64,000 nucleotides of DNA from Meghimatium bilineatum (GCA_034231615.1 CM067307.1:650001-714000); one strand, 5' to 3'; shown: positions 1 to 11,089, counted from the first letter of the stretch. Notes: a model not told the origin generated them from the sequence alone. Translations and numbers: made by a program.

Positions 1-120
1 TGTTGTTCAGACTTGAAATGTTAATTTACTTTGGAATCAGCAACTTCCACTCAAACTGTTGTTCTGGCATGAAATGTGAATTTCTGAATCAACAACTTCA
101 ATTAAAACTTGTAGAATATT

Positions 121-142
121 TTACGTACAAATTTGTACGTAA
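121..142. repeat. 22-bp perfect palindrome
   Basis: The 22 bases starting TTACGTACAAA read the same on both strands. The half-site ACGTACAAATTT recurs at about 52069-52080, next to a LINE 3' fragment, so the palindrome may come from that repeat family rather than being a regulatory site. Confidence 0.6.
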
Positions 143-323
143 GAAATAAAATAGAGATGTAGGCCTATACAGAAACATAGTAGGGGTACCAATCATCGAA
201 TGTGGTACCCCTACGACCCTGAAGTCTGAACGGTTCATTTTTCATTCAATGGGCGTAATAATTAATGAATCACTTATGACGGTGCAAACCTTACTTTGAT
301 ACTACTAACAGTAATAAACATAC

Positions 324-520
324 CTTGGAATATCATTCCCCAGTAATCGCACGAGACTCTTCAAAAAATCTTCGGATCCTGAGTGACAAAGGAATGTCAA
401 TATGGTTCGCTCCTTTTCTAAATGTAGATCATTGACAAGCATCTCTAATGCAGTGTGAGATCGTTGATCTTTGCACAGTAACTGGACAAAATAATCTCCA
501 CTTGACCAGTTACATGCCAT
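324..520 (-). CDS. possible first coding exon of an unrecognised gene
   Basis: On the - strand an ATG at 520 opens 65 codons, beginning MACNWSSGDYFVQLL, that run into a good splice donor (CCAAG then gtatgt) just after base 324. The peptide is leucine-rich, probably helical, and has no motif I recognise. Its composition looks coding and is unlike the LINE debris nearby. Upstream on the same strand (630-639) lies AAGATGGCGG, the motif seen at many animal transcription starts (YY1/ATG type). That motif contains another ATG opening a short MADTPRKYANTSVV peptide, so the true first exon could be there and the 520 ATG could be internal. The rest of the gene would lie left of the window. The family is unknown, and it could also be a chance ORF. 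Confidence 0.35.
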
Positions 521-629
521 GCCGAAAAAAAATAGTAGATAGAAATATTTTGGAGTTAACTAACAATAAAACAATATAAATGTAAACTGTCTCGCACAAC
601 ACTCGTATTCGCATATTTTCTAGGTGTAT

Positions 630-639
630 CCGCCATCTT
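630..639 (-). promoter_or_regulatory. YY1-like initiator motif AAGATGGCGG
   Basis: AAGATGGCGG on the - strand, about 110 bases upstream of the candidate exon at 324-520. In many metazoan housekeeping genes this motif lies just downstream of the transcription start and overlaps the first ATG. It supports a - strand promoter here but does not prove one. Confidence 0.3.
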
Positions 640-744
640 CGTTGATTGTTGACAACGGTATCCAATGTTATTCTCGTAGATCTCGTAGCAGTACACGAGT
701 TTGTGGGCAGTGTTGCCATTTTGGTGCTTGTCCCACCAGTTATT

Positions 745-1090
745 AATCAATCAATAAACCCGTAACCCTTCAGGGTCGTAGGGGTACCACATCGGATGCT
801 TCAGCACACAGAGTCCTCCAGCTAATTATATCCTCAACGATGCGGGTGAGTGTGGAAATATCTTGTCCTGTCAATTCCTTGATATTGTCTGTCCATGCCT
901 TTATTTGCCCCCCCCCACCTTCTGCTTCTTCCCTCTTTGACAGTTTCCTGCAGTATTATTTTTGACAAGGAATCATGTCTGCATACATGTCCAAACCATG
1001 CTAGTTTTCGTTGTTTTACTATTGAAAGTAATGGTTCTTGTACACCTGCATACATCTCTACTTTATTTCATACGTACACAGTGGTCTAAT
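745..1090 (-). mobile_element. LINE 3' fragment (family A)
   Basis: The - strand reads KQRKLAWFGHVCRHDSLSK, the typical C-terminal tail of a non-LTR reverse transcriptase (WFGH, then an R-rich stretch), followed by a 3' UTR containing GTGGTACCCCTACGACCCT. A second copy with the same 3' end lies at 51743-52075. A short inverted piece of the same 3' end is at 178-225. Confidence 0.75.
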
Positions 1091-1094
1091 GTTC

Positions 1095-1790
1095 ATTCAT
1101 TCATTCATTTTCCTTTTGCGCAGAAGTTAGCGCATACGGCGGAGATCAGATCTCTCCAATTGTGTCTGTTCAAAGATATTCTGTGCAGTTCTTGAATAGT
1201 ATGGTCTATGGATATTGATTGTTTTACTTTCTCTAAGTGTATTGTTCTTCTGAGTGTTTCTTTTGGCGTACCCCTTGCTATTTTGCCTGTAGGTATCCAT
1301 TCAAGAGATTGGTGATGTATTCTGTTGGTGTCTGCGCGTAGGACATGCCCGATGTAGGACCAACGGCGTTTTCTGATAACATATGTGATGAAATTTTGAT
1401 GTGTCTCTTCTCTAATTTTATCATTCGATTTGAATTCATTCCAATGGGTGTTAGTTATCCCACGAAGACATTTGTTCTCGAAACAGTAATTTCTTTTCTG
1501 AAGATAAAGAGCTTTTCAAGCTCTCACATCCATATGATAGCACCGACATAACGCAGGAATTAAATAAGCGCATTTTCGTGCGTGTGCTGATTGACTTTGA
1601 CTTCCAGATATTAGACAGTCTGTTAAATGCACTTGATGCTAGGGCAATGCGAGTTGTAATTTCTGCCATGACATCACTGTCAAGTGTTAATTTGCTTCCT
1701 AGATAGGAGAATTTGTGTACTTTTTCAAGTTCTTGTCCATTTAAAGTAATTTCGTTAGGTGAATTGGTGAAGTCCATAATTTTCCTTAAA
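1095..1790 (-). mobile_element. LINE reverse transcriptase C-terminal fragment (family B)
   Basis: The - strand translation contains FSYLGSKLTLDSDVMAEI and SVLSYGCES, standard blocks of the connector region of non-LTR reverse transcriptases. Frames are broken towards the 3' end. The terminal part (1095-1350) matches, in opposite orientation, the fragment at 5698-5945. The piece directly abuts the family A fragment to its left. Confidence 0.75.
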
Positions 1791-1799
1791 ATGGTCTAA

Positions 1800-2300
1800 T
1801 GTTCCCTTTACAAAATTCGTAGAATTCTTCAGAGATAGTACTTTTTCAATTCATATGGGTGCCGCATTATAGAGCGAGAGCACTAGTTTAGTACTTGTCT
1901 AAAAACGGATGGTGGTATTTTTAAAAAAATTGTTTTTCTTAATTGTATGAGGTTTTTATTGCTTTTAATTCGTAAAATAAAAGTTTTACCTTGGTATTTG
2001 AAGTACTCGAAAATGCAAAACGGTGAATAGCTAGAAAAAGTACGTTGTCATCTAACTGCCATTTGAAGCCATTCAGCAATTACATGTTCTTACAACACAG
2101 TTAAACGATAATTTGTAAATTTTATTGCCATAGACTTGAAACACGAACAACCGTTCCAGCATCTTCGTTGTGACTGTACCGCCATTTAATTATCGTTATA
2201 TGTGTTTCAATATGAGTAATCATTATCATCAGCATTTAAGAGCGCAGTAGTTCAATCATTAGGGATTTTTAAAACGGCTAATATGAGTGTAACAAAAAAT
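1800..2300. other. A+T-rich spacer, nothing recognised
   Basis: No convincing coding frame, RNA gene or repeat structure is visible here. Confidence 0.4.
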
Positions 2301-2304
2301 AACA

Positions 2305-2525
2305 CTAAATGTCATTGTCATCATCATCACGTGACATATTCTTTCCAGAACATTGTCTTTGCAACTGATTTCCTAAACCCGACTCTATCCTGTGCCAATC
2401 TGCCTGCCTCCTTCAATATCTTCATACCATTTTTAATGTCATCTGTCCATCTCCTTCTAGGTCTACCCTTTCTTCTACTTCCATGGATTCTGGCCCCCTC
2501 CCCCATATGTGTCTTTTCATGACAT
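2305..2525 (-). mobile_element. LINE 3' fragment
   Basis: Read on the - strand, this is the extreme C-terminal coding end and 3' tail of a LINE: an R/G-rich linker, a W/D-rich end, then a GATGATGATG-type tail at 2308-2325. It resembles the 3' end of the + strand element at 7119-7770 (shared TCACATGACA / CATGTCACGTGA-like ends). Confidence 0.6.
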
Positions 2526-2819
2526 TGTGTATTCTTATTAGGACATATATGTCCTTGTACATATTCTAAATGTTAAATAGTATGTAGATTGAAAGATATT
2601 GACATAATACAACCAAAAAATAAGTAAACTGGGCAACCATCTGTGAACAAATACAAATAAGACTTGCACACATACAAATTATCATAGAACTCTTATGAAA
2701 GTTTATTTCAACCACATCATCATCCACACAAGTACAGCCAAAATATAGGTCTACTATATAAATTGAAGGAGACTTGTATGGCAGATCTGGTGTAAACATA
2801 TTAGATTAACTAATAGACG

Positions 2820-3290
2820 GAGCAACTCCAGGATTCTGGATTCGATTTGAGAAGGACTTGGATCAGAGATTCCTAAACCAGCGAATCGGCTGGGAACTCT
2901 AGGGACCGAGGAGATTAGACTAGGTGATGGGCTCTCGTCGAGACCGTAGTTAGGTAGAATAATTAGTTAAGAAGTTGAGTAAGATGTAAACAGTGAAAGA
3001 TGATTTGAGTCTGTAGTATATTTGTGATTCAGGGATTGTAGATAGGCCCTATTTCTTAGACGCTCTGGAACAAATTGTTGATGTCGTAATTCTTGGTGTT
3101 GTGAACTGAATATTGTAAACTTGAAAAAATGTGATGAGTAATAAACAATTGTATATAAATTAATTCACATGGGTCCTGTATCTTCATTATATTAGTCTAA
3201 AACAACCCCTCATCATTATAGACAACGACCGTTCATCTTTATACGGTTACACTAACAACCCCTCATTATTATACGGTTACATGTAACTTA
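2820..3290 (+). repeat. possible LTR-like or 3'-UTR-like repeat
   Basis: The stretch has a polyadenylation signal (AATAAA near 3140). Beyond it are two partial direct copies of an AACAACCCCTCATTATTA unit, each followed by TACGGTTACA. This looks like the R/U5 side of a retroelement LTR, but I find no second LTR, primer-binding site or gag/pol, so the assignment is weak. Confidence 0.25.
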
Positions 3291-3299
3291 TCCATCTGG

Positions 3300-4880
3300 T
3301 GATATTTCTCTCCCACGTATACCTTTATCTACCTCTTACTCGTTTCCCCTGAAATCCACGTTCAAGTAGATCTTCAACAAAAGGTCATTAACCCATTTTG
3401 TGCGTAATTCCTTCATTTTCATTAGATTTTGGGTGAACTATTTTTGGAAATTTGTGTACTGAAGGTGGGGGAGAGTAGGGGGTACATACCCACAGATGCA
3501 TTATTTTTAACAACGGCGTGTTGAATAGCTTGTCAAACTGATTTCGATTCGTCGAATATTGCAAATCTCCAGTAATATTGATTCTCGGTTGTTGAATATT
3601 TGAACAACAGTGCGTGTGGAACCTGCATGTGTCCTAAAATTTTGGCATTTTATTCCAATGACATGATGATTTTTTTTGCATTTGGTCTCTACATGGGTCA
3701 TGATGCCATGGTTTTTTTGCAATACATGCCTTCTAGCTGAATTGTGCAAAGCGTCTACACCCCCCCCCCCCCCCTCTTTTGTCGGACCTCATTTGACCTC
3801 AGTGGTCAGACGAATCGAGACGACTGGAAGTGAAGCTAGATGCAGTGGATGACCATGATTTTCTACGTGTCTCACCATAATCGAAGTGGTCTACGCCGCG
3901 TTGCTGGCGTTCGCATACAGTACCCGGTGGGCCGATAAACTATCGTACCTCACACGCGTAAATTCGCCGAATATCAAACTTTGCGTTTAGTGGTTGACAG
4001 GACCTCATCCTTTTTAGACAGTCTCATCATGACATCACCTACTTTATGACCGCGTAATAGACAGTCCACTAGTGTTGTGTTCACGGGATATGTTCAACTG
4101 ATGTAGCTACACAGTGAACGATTCAATGTGTTGTTAATATTGAAGTAAATTAGGTCATCACATAAATTTCAAAATTATTATATAGAATCAGACTTTAATA
4201 TCGAACAAATATCCATTTGATAGCCCGGAGGCACATCTATTTCCCATTATAAATAAACAATAATTTAGTCACAGTAAACAGAGAACTTCCCACTTCATAG
4301 AATGTGGTTTTACATTTGCAATCAAGGGGAGATAATAAAAGTAACTAATTATTGTGTCTAAACAAAGTAAGAAATCTACTCCAGCTGTACTAACACTGTA
4401 GATTTGAATATAAAATTATTTTTTTCTTTTCTAATTGTATGCATTTGTCTATAATGTTAAAAATATTATTATTAAACTCTCACACTTATGTTGTCCATGT
4501 AATCTGTATACAAAAACGGGAAATTTGGATGATATCCCTTTGTGTGAGATATGTTGCTTTCAACTATATGGTGAATCCAATTCAGTTATATCAGAAGTTT
4601 TTGACCACAAAAAATCATAGCGGCACTGGCTCAGATTCTTCTTCTTCTTTCGTTTACTTGATACATGTCTATATCTGTAATTACTGATTCAGATAATCAT
4701 GTCACCATGACTCCAATATTAACAAAGGGATATAAATAGACCAACGTGTTGTATTATATACCCCGGCGGTTATGGCTCTGCATCACACTCTTAAATACAC
4801 ACTATTGAATTCATGGTGGCTGGATTACCAGAACGCAACCTCGGCCTCTATTATTATTTGATGGTTTTAAACTCTGATAT
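3300..4880. other. unannotated intergenic DNA with a C-run
   Basis: No gene or family is recognised. There is a homopolymer run of C at about 3759-3774. The rest is A+T-rich and lacks a long open frame. Confidence 0.35.
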
Positions 4881-4884
4881 AAGC

Positions 4885-5190
4885 CTAACCAAACTGGCAC
4901 CCTTGTGTTGACGGGTCCAGAAGGGGACTAAAGAACGGCGACAATTATTACCCGACAGTAAGAGGCGACTAAGCAGGACTTGGGTTCGCGATAGTTGTTT
5001 CATTCCAAATAGGGTCAAAGTGACACAAAAGCTATGCTGAAGTAGGATATGTCAGACCGAAAAGTGCAAATATCGCAGCTAAGATGTAAATTATGACACA
5101 ATGCACTTCGTTCTCCGAACTACATAATGCTGATCTTCAGGAACCTGAGAACAACGCAGACAAAGCAGAGCGAAATTGGACCATGTCCGC
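4885..5190 (+). repeat. interspersed repeat, copy 1 of 4
   Basis: The segment contains a TAAGAGGCGACTAAG motif followed about 100 bases later by CGCAGCTAAGATGTAAATTATGACACAATGCA. Recognisable relatives in the same orientation are at 7980-8160, 43490-43800 and 46235-46510. It resembles the 5' or 3' untranslated segment of a dispersed retroelement. No coding content is seen. Confidence 0.55.
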
Positions 5191-5616
5191 CGTTGAAAAA
5201 AAAAGCGTACCTTATCATAAGAGCACTTTAAAGAAAATTATAATGATAGTTTGTGGTAGAAACAAGGCTTAATAATAACGAAACATGAAGATGATAAAAA
5301 AGAGATTTATTACAAAAACATGTCATGTCTTATCCATGTGTGCCGTTAGGCGTCACAGCTATCTTTCGCTAAACTGCGATGCTGCTGCTATCCTGCAGCG
5401 TTTCTCCTTTCAGGTGATTCTCTATTGCAGGCTATCGATAGAATGTGGCATGGTTCCATTCAGATTGGGTAGTCGAACCATTTGACCTTTTGTGTGTCTA
5501 TGTATTCTGATAACTGTAACTTACATGTGAAATTACAGAAATATGTGATTAAAATTATTCCTCCATGTTCCATACACATATCTAAGCTGACATAAGGGAC
5601 TGTTTGATCAACATGT

Positions 5617-5649
5617 ATTCATCAATATACATACATACATACATACATG

Positions 5650-5683
<34 letters not shown>

Positions 5684-5692
5684 TATATATAT
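5617..5692. repeat. (CATA)n and (TA)n microsatellite
   Basis: About 55 bases of a CATA tetranucleotide repeat run into about 20 bases of TA dinucleotide repeat. It directly precedes a LINE fragment. Confidence 0.9.
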
Positions 5693-5697
5693 CACAG

Positions 5698-5945
5698 ATG
5701 TTATCAGAAAACGCAGTTGGTCCTACATCGGGCAGACACCAACAGAATACACCACCAATCTCTTGAATGGATGCCTACAAGCAAAAGAGCAAGGGGTAGA
5801 CCAAAATAAACACTCAGAAGAACAATACTTAGAGAAAGTAAAAGAACCAATATTCATATTATTCAAGAACTGCACGGAATAGCTTTGAACAGACAGAAAT
5901 GGAGACATCTGACCTCTGCGCTAACTCCAGCGCAAAAGGAAAATT
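5698..5945 (+). mobile_element. LINE 3' fragment (family B)
   Basis: The + strand reads RSWSYIGQTPTEYTT and then the basic tail of a reverse transcriptase C-terminus, ending in a 3' UTR with CGCTAACTCCAGCGCAAAAGG. The same end is present on the - strand near 1120. It is truncated at the 5' side and flanked by A+T microsatellites on both sides. Confidence 0.65.
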
Positions 5946-5961
5946 AATATATATATATATA

Positions 5962-6132
5962 CAGTGAAAGGATTTACGTATAAGCTACACGAGCTATAGC
6001 TTATGGCCCCCCACTTTAATGGGGGTTCCCAAAAAAATTGGCCGAGTGAGCAATTGTCACATATTACGTATAAAGGGCCCCATACCATATCTCAAATAGC
6101 TTAGGTCCTTATCAAGTCTAAATCCGGCCCTG
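5962..6132. mobile_element. short hAT-type MITE candidate
   Basis: The left end CAGTGAAAGGATTTACG is a degraded match to the reverse complement of the right end (CAGGGCCGGATTTAGAC). CAG(G/T)G ends and a 170-bp non-coding body fit a hAT-derived MITE. The left flank is an AT microsatellite, so an 8-bp target duplication cannot be confirmed. Confidence 0.45.
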
Positions 6133-6133
6133 G

Positions 6134-6350
6134 CTTTGATGAGGGTCCTCTTTTCTTGGTCGGTGATTTCTTAGTCGTTTTTTTGTTCTTGTGTTGTTCC
6201 ATCCTTTGCCAGCCTATCTGCTTCTTCATTTCCTGGTATGCAACAGTGCGATAGATCCACTGTAGTATTACCCTTCTTTGGATGCTCACTTCTCGTATGG
6301 TTTCCTTCAGGTCTGGCAGCTTATCGCTTATGCCTTGTATGAAGACTGTA
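6134..6350 (-). mobile_element. LINE RNase H domain fragment
   Basis: One - strand frame reads IPGNEEADRLAKDGTTQEQ, the diagnostic end of the RNase H domain carried by jockey/I/R1-like LINEs. The frame is broken upstream near LQWI. It is a short degenerate relic that abuts the MITE on its left. Confidence 0.7.
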
Positions 6351-7110
6351 ACAGTGTGAGCCCAACTGTTTCATGAGAAACAAACCGTTTGTGGAGATAT
6401 ATGAATAAGAATGACGGCCCCCAAGTCTAACATACGCAGTTACGCTCCTGAGAAAATGCAATTAAGCGTCAAAGCTTCTCTTTAAGAATACTCCCCACAG
6501 TTACGTAACCGGTAGTAGAAACATAGTTTTCTATACCTGAGGAATGAATGGAAACTGTGACAAGTAGAAACTGAGTGATACGATTCCTAACAAGTTCCTA
6601 ACAAGTAGAAAGATCTTATCGACACATGGCGTTTCATCTAATAATGTTACGTCCAGTTATAATCAGGTGTTATAATTTAGAAGGCCAGACTAAAATGATT
6701 AGGGGAACAGCACATAAGGTTTCAATTGATCTAGGCGGGTCTCACGGAAGATATAAGCCAGGAGACAATTAACTGGTCGAAATCGGGAAACTGTTATTGC
6801 GACTAAATCAGTTATTGCCAGGTATTCCCAAGGTAGCAGTTTAGACGACGAATGAATATCTGAGTGTAACAATTACTTAGAAGGTTTGTTCCGTCATAAG
6901 TTCCGTCACAAGACATTGCGTATGTAAGAAACACCCATCTTTTGACATTGCCTACGCAAGAAACACCCATATTTTAACATTGCGTATGTTGCGCTTAAGG
7001 TTGTACCCGCTAGTTTTTTTCTTCATATCAAGCTTTTGAACGGCTTTAAATTTTAGATTTAGTTGTGATTTTGTTGTCGAGGTATAATCTCCAAGTGAGT
7101 TGTTAATGTG
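6351..7110. other. intergenic DNA, small direct repeats only
   Basis: No gene is seen. Near 6905-6985 there are partial tandem copies of a unit containing GTAAGAAACACCCAT. The rest is unremarkable. Confidence 0.35.
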
Positions 7111-7118
7111 TCTGATGA

Positions 7119-7770
7119 TTGTTGGGAAATCAGTTTGGTATAGGCTCCAATAGAATGTGTAGAATTATAGAATGTGTGGATAAATTTGAATACTTAGGAG
7201 CAAACATTAACGGTGCAGGAGACTGCATGGCAGAAATAAGGAAGAGATTGGCAATGGCATATTGCAAAATAACACGACTGAAAAACATATGGAAAAACAA
7301 CAAATAGAAACGAAAGTGCTAATGTTACGAACTTTTATTTTTCCGGTTGCAACATACGGCTGTGAAACATGGACTCTAAGTAAAACAGCGGCAAAGAAGA
7401 TCAACGCCTTCGAGCTGAAATGCTACAGAAAGATACTTAGAATATCATGGAAGGATAAAATCAGAAACTCAGATATTATAAACACTTTGAATATTCCAGA
7501 GTGTTGGTTACTAAACACAATAACAAAAAGAAAACTACGCCTGTTTGGTCATATAAAGAGACATAGGCCCTAACTGTTTAGAAAGACAAATAATGGAGGG
7601 AAGAGTACCTGGGAGAGGAGAAGGGGCAGACCAAGAAGACGATGGACTGACGACATTAAAGATAATATGAATACATCGCTAGAAAATGCAAGCCACATCG
7701 CGCAAGACAGAGAGAGGTTCAGAGAGTTCATTGGGAAGACAACGTTCTGTAAGGAATACGTCACATGACA
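7119..7770 (+). mobile_element. LINE reverse transcriptase C-terminal fragment (family C)
   Basis: Two frames together give FEYLGANINGAGDCMAEI, FPVATYGCETWTLSK and KRKLRLFGHIKRH, the C-terminal connector of non-LTR reverse transcriptases, followed by a 3' tail ending near CACATGACA. A frameshift near 7300 and stops from 7570 onward mark it as dead. It is truncated 5' of the catalytic core. Confidence 0.8.
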
Positions 7771-7979
7771 ATAGGCTCCAAATACGTTTGTTATTTTTCA
7801 TAAAAAAACATGTTCCGTCGTGAAAACTTGGCTCTCATAGTTTTTGACTATTCATTTATAAACCTCAATATATTGTCCAATCTTCTATTATTTGACTTTC
7901 TGTTGTAGAAGATTGATATGTAAGCCTAGCTGTTGTGATGAAATCTATAGAAGTCCAGACTGTGAAGTCTATTTATAGG

Positions 7980-8160
7980 CCATAGCCGATATGGTCTGAA
8001 AGTGAAGCAAAGAGTTGCATCAATGTTTAAGGTACTGTAGCCACGCTGAAATCTGATGTGTCGGTCTGAGAGTCGCAGCTAAGATGTACACCATGACACA
8101 AAGCATTTCGTTCTACAGACTCGCTGGTCTGCATGACAATTTGGACAACGAAGGCAGAAA
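7980..8160 (+). repeat. interspersed repeat, copy 2 of 4
   Basis: Matches the core of the 4885-5190 repeat (CAGCTAAGATGTA, then ATGACACAA and a TTCGTTCT block) with substitutions. Non-coding. Confidence 0.45.
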
Positions 8161-8499
8161 AAAGAATGTTTACTATTATAATTATTGTATTCTATAGCCT
8201 ATCTATGTGTCTGTACTGTTGTTCTTTGTATGCCACTGTTGTTCTGTGTTTATTGCTGTTGTTCTATGTTTGTTACTGTTGCCGTGTTGGGCTGTGGAAC
8301 AGAAAGAGGGTAGACAAGACGTGATTATCCGCAATGCATGAATAGATAGTCTCCCCACATAAGCCTAAGTACTCTGCATATCTCAGCGAAGCCGGCATGC
8401 AGTCTGCCATGGAAGAAAATCTATAAATTGTACTTACTGCACAAAACTGAAATCCAACTGGTAGATCCAGGAACAGGGTAATAAAGTTTTGCTAATACT

Positions 8500-8730
8500 T
8501 AATAACATGCATGACACCTTTACATGACACCTTATTGAAGACCTTACTTGAGGGTAAAGTCAAAGGGAAGCGAGCAAGAGGTAGGCAGAGATACAAGTGG
8601 GAGAGTAACATTACACGATGGACAGGTTACAGTCTAGCAGAGTGCACCACCAATACAAGAGACAGGAGATGTTGGAGATACGTTGCAGCCAACCTTCGTT
8701 GCGGAGACGGCACTTGATGATGATGAATAA
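8500..8730 (+). mobile_element. LINE 3' fragment
   Basis: The + strand reads GKRARGRQRYKWESNITRW, the basic C-terminus of a non-LTR reverse transcriptase, and ends in a short TGATGATGATG tail at 8716-8727. Arrangement and tail resemble those of the element at 30493-33013. Confidence 0.7.
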
Positions 8731-8974
8731 CATGCATAATGACATACACAAATCGATGTTTCGACCAAAAGGTCTTTATCATGACAAACAATTGAAACAA
8801 AATTAAAACATATAACAGAAAGCAAACAATAATGACATCGACGGTCACATTGATATGAGTAGCAAACAATGAATACACACAGAATACAACATGTCACGGC
8901 ATCAATCAATATAAATAAAACTATTCAAATTAAGCTTATTTGTCTAGTTAAGTTTTGTTCTGCATGTGGTATGA

Positions 8975-9056
8975 GGTAGCGTGGCCGAGCGGTCTAAGGC
9001 GCTGGTTTAAGGCACCAGTCTCTTCGGAGGCGTGGGTTCAAATCCCACCGCTGCCA
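8975..9056 (+). tRNA. tRNA-Leu (anticodon AAG)
   Basis: A complete cloverleaf is visible. The acceptor GGTAGCG pairs with CGCTGCC. Box A is TGGCCGAGCGG. The anticodon stem CTGGT/ACCAG closes the loop TTAAGGC (anticodon AAG). A long variable arm (CTC-TTCG-GAG), as expected for leucine, precedes the T arm GTGGG/CCCAC with box B GGTTCAAATCC. A run of eight or more T follows at once, which is a Pol III terminator. No intron is present. Nothing looks degraded, so this is probably a functional gene and not a SINE head. Confidence 0.93.
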
Positions 9057-9070
9057 ATATTTTTTTTTAT
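9057..9070 (+). terminator. Pol III oligo-T terminator of tRNA-Leu
   Basis: A T-run begins within five bases of the tRNA discriminator base, the normal signal for RNA polymerase III release. Confidence 0.8.
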
Positions 9071-9261
9071 TGGGTCATTAAATACATTTTATTTTAATTG
9101 GCAGCAGTGGGATTAAATTAGTCCAATATGTCTTAAGATCATGCGAGTAGCAAAATAAAAGGTATGTCCTTAAATATATAATATGAATACAAACAAAATA
9201 CATCATATCACGGCATCAATCAATATAAACCCAAATATATATAAGTTAATGATATAACTTA

Positions 9262-9415
9262 GTCTACAGAAAGAAATTAAACTGAAAGTCTACATAGCTG
9301 TGGTACTTCCAGTGCTGTTATACGCTAGCGAAACATGGACTGTGTATACACGTCATGTGAGGAAACTCAATCACTTTCATACAACTTGTCTCAGAAAAGT
9401 TATGAATATCAGATA
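9262..9415 (+). mobile_element. LINE reverse transcriptase fragment (family D)
   Basis: The + strand reads VYIAVVLPVLLYASETWTVY followed by RKLNHFHTTCLRK, the same C-terminal block as in the better preserved - strand copy at 42605-43440. Only about 50 codons remain. Confidence 0.75.
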
Positions 9416-9429
9416 ACTGCGAGTTTTTT

Positions 9430-9466
9430 CTTTTTTTAGGGGGTGGGGGGGTGGGGGGGGGGGGTT
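9430..9466 (+). repeat. G-rich low-complexity tract
   Basis: Runs of five to twelve G separated by single T. It could form a G-quadruplex on the + strand, though such tracts are common noise at LINE junctions. Confidence 0.6.
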
Positions 9467-9474
9467 AATTTGGA

Positions 9475-9990
9475 CATCGTTATTGCTGTTCTCCTCCTTA
9501 TATCGACTGCCCTATTTCCTACACTGTTTATGTTAGCTCCTAGATATTCGAAATTTGTCACTTCTTAAACATTGTTATGAATATTAATTCTAGGTCTGGT
9601 TTCACTTTGTCGGTTGTCATTAATTATGTCTTTTTCATATTTAGAAACAGTTTTTGTTTGTTCGCTAAAACCTTTTGTTGATTTTATTTTATTCATCAAG
9701 TCTTTCTCATTTGATGTTATTAACCCTGTGTCGTCTGCGTATCTAATTTCTGAAATCTGTATACCTTCTAAATTCATGGGACTGAATCCTTTTTGCATTG
9801 TTTCGTGTTTCACATTTCTCAATATTTTCACTGGATAGGCTTATATATGTATAACTGGTATGGCGACAATGCAGGCATACACCCTTGTTTTACTCCTTTT
9901 TTGTACTTTAAAGCACTTCGATGTTACCACTTTCAATTTTACATCGGCTACTGGATTTTTGTACAGTTCTGCAATTAGCCGTATAATGTG
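9475..9990 (-). mobile_element. LINE reverse transcriptase core fragment
   Basis: The - strand reads ISEIRYADDTGLITSNEKDL, which contains the reverse transcriptase catalytic YADD box, followed by the downstream helix. The upstream part (9830-9990) is frame-broken. This is opposite in orientation to the fragments on both sides. Confidence 0.8.
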
Positions 9991-10089
9991 ATCTGGGAAA
10001 CTCATGTTGTTCATTATTCCCTATAATTATGATGACTCACACATTCAAAAGCTTTATTGTGATCTATACAGCAGACATGCCAGAACTGG

Positions 10090-10545
10090 ACAGTGTTCAG
10101 CAAATATGTCACACCTGGACAGTGTACTACAGACACGTCAGAGTGTTCAATCATTTTCGCACATGGGCTATATCCGCAATCACCTCAGAATAAAGTCACA
10201 AGATCAAGTACCAGATAATGAAGTCCACACTAGAGTTAACATCCCAAGCACTCATATATTGCCGAAGAAGACCCACGTTTGATGGGATGTACATGTTGTG
10301 CGCATGCTGACAAAAGTAATCCAAAGCAACTGATGTATGGTGAGCTTCTCAAAGGAATACGACTGGTTAGTGGATAGCAGAAACCCTTCAAAAGCTCTAT
10401 CAAAGTAGGCAGCAGAAAACGCTTTAATAGACTGGTGTGTGTGCAGAGATGACTTAAACATTGAAATGTTCCATCCTGGAATAGAATTCCCTGCCATATT
10501 TGGGACACGAATGATAGATATGTGGGACGACACTAATGATCAAAA
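10090..10545 (+). mobile_element. LINE C-terminal fragment (family D), heavily mutated
   Basis: A degraded copy of the block following the reverse transcriptase: VYYRHVRVFNHF, then KIKYQIMKSTLE-like sequence in place of the family's DKVPDYEVLE. Many stops and shifts are present. Alignment to 42930-43250 (opposite strand) supports the call. Confidence 0.55.
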
Positions 10546-10839
10546 TTGAGCGTCTGTGTATTTGTTGTTATATCTTTTCAGGAAGCATGTTTTCTCTGTG
10601 ACTGAGATTTGATGTTTATTGGTGATGCAAACACCTTTGATGGTGTTGCTGAGCACACTAGGCGACTCTGAGACACAGACTCATATGATATGATGTCAAT
10701 ATTCAAGCTCTTTAGAAATACTTTTTAAAATAGCCTTTTGATAGACCAGAGAGATTCAACAACACAAGTCTGAAACGGTTGTCATAATCGCATGACTATT
10801 TTGTTCCCGTCATGTAACACGATCCTAAGCAACCGGTTC

Positions 10840-11085
10840 CCAAGATTTCGTAGCAATGTCTGTTTCCAGACTACCGACAGATAGCATGCCACAAATGGCC
10901 ATGACACATAGACACAACGGCTATAAAGGCAGAGGCAGACCATGTAAAAGATGGATCATAGAAATCAAAGAAGCCACAGGAACAAGCTTACAAACAGCAC
11001 ACAAGAAGGTAATCTCCAGAGAACTGTTCCACCCCTTACGCCACAAGGCAAACAAGGGCCACAGCGTATAGATAGATAGATAGAG
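10840..11085 (+). mobile_element. LINE 3' fragment (family E)
   Basis: The + strand reads SRLPTDSMPQMAMTHRHNGY and then GRGRPCKRWIIEIKEATG, a non-LTR C-terminus, ending in a GATAGATAGATAG tail at about 11070-11083. A close copy on the - strand lies at 24050-24360. Confidence 0.75.
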
Positions 11086-11089
11086 TCTG

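Noticed and set aside
2820..3290. Complete LTR retrotransposon
   Set aside because: No second LTR, primer-binding site, gag or pol could be found, so only a weak repeat call is given.
9430..9466. G-quadruplex regulatory element
   Set aside because: Poly-G/poly-C tracts recur at 3759, 45885, 47078, 51508 and 61243 at repeat junctions. Nothing links this one to a promoter.
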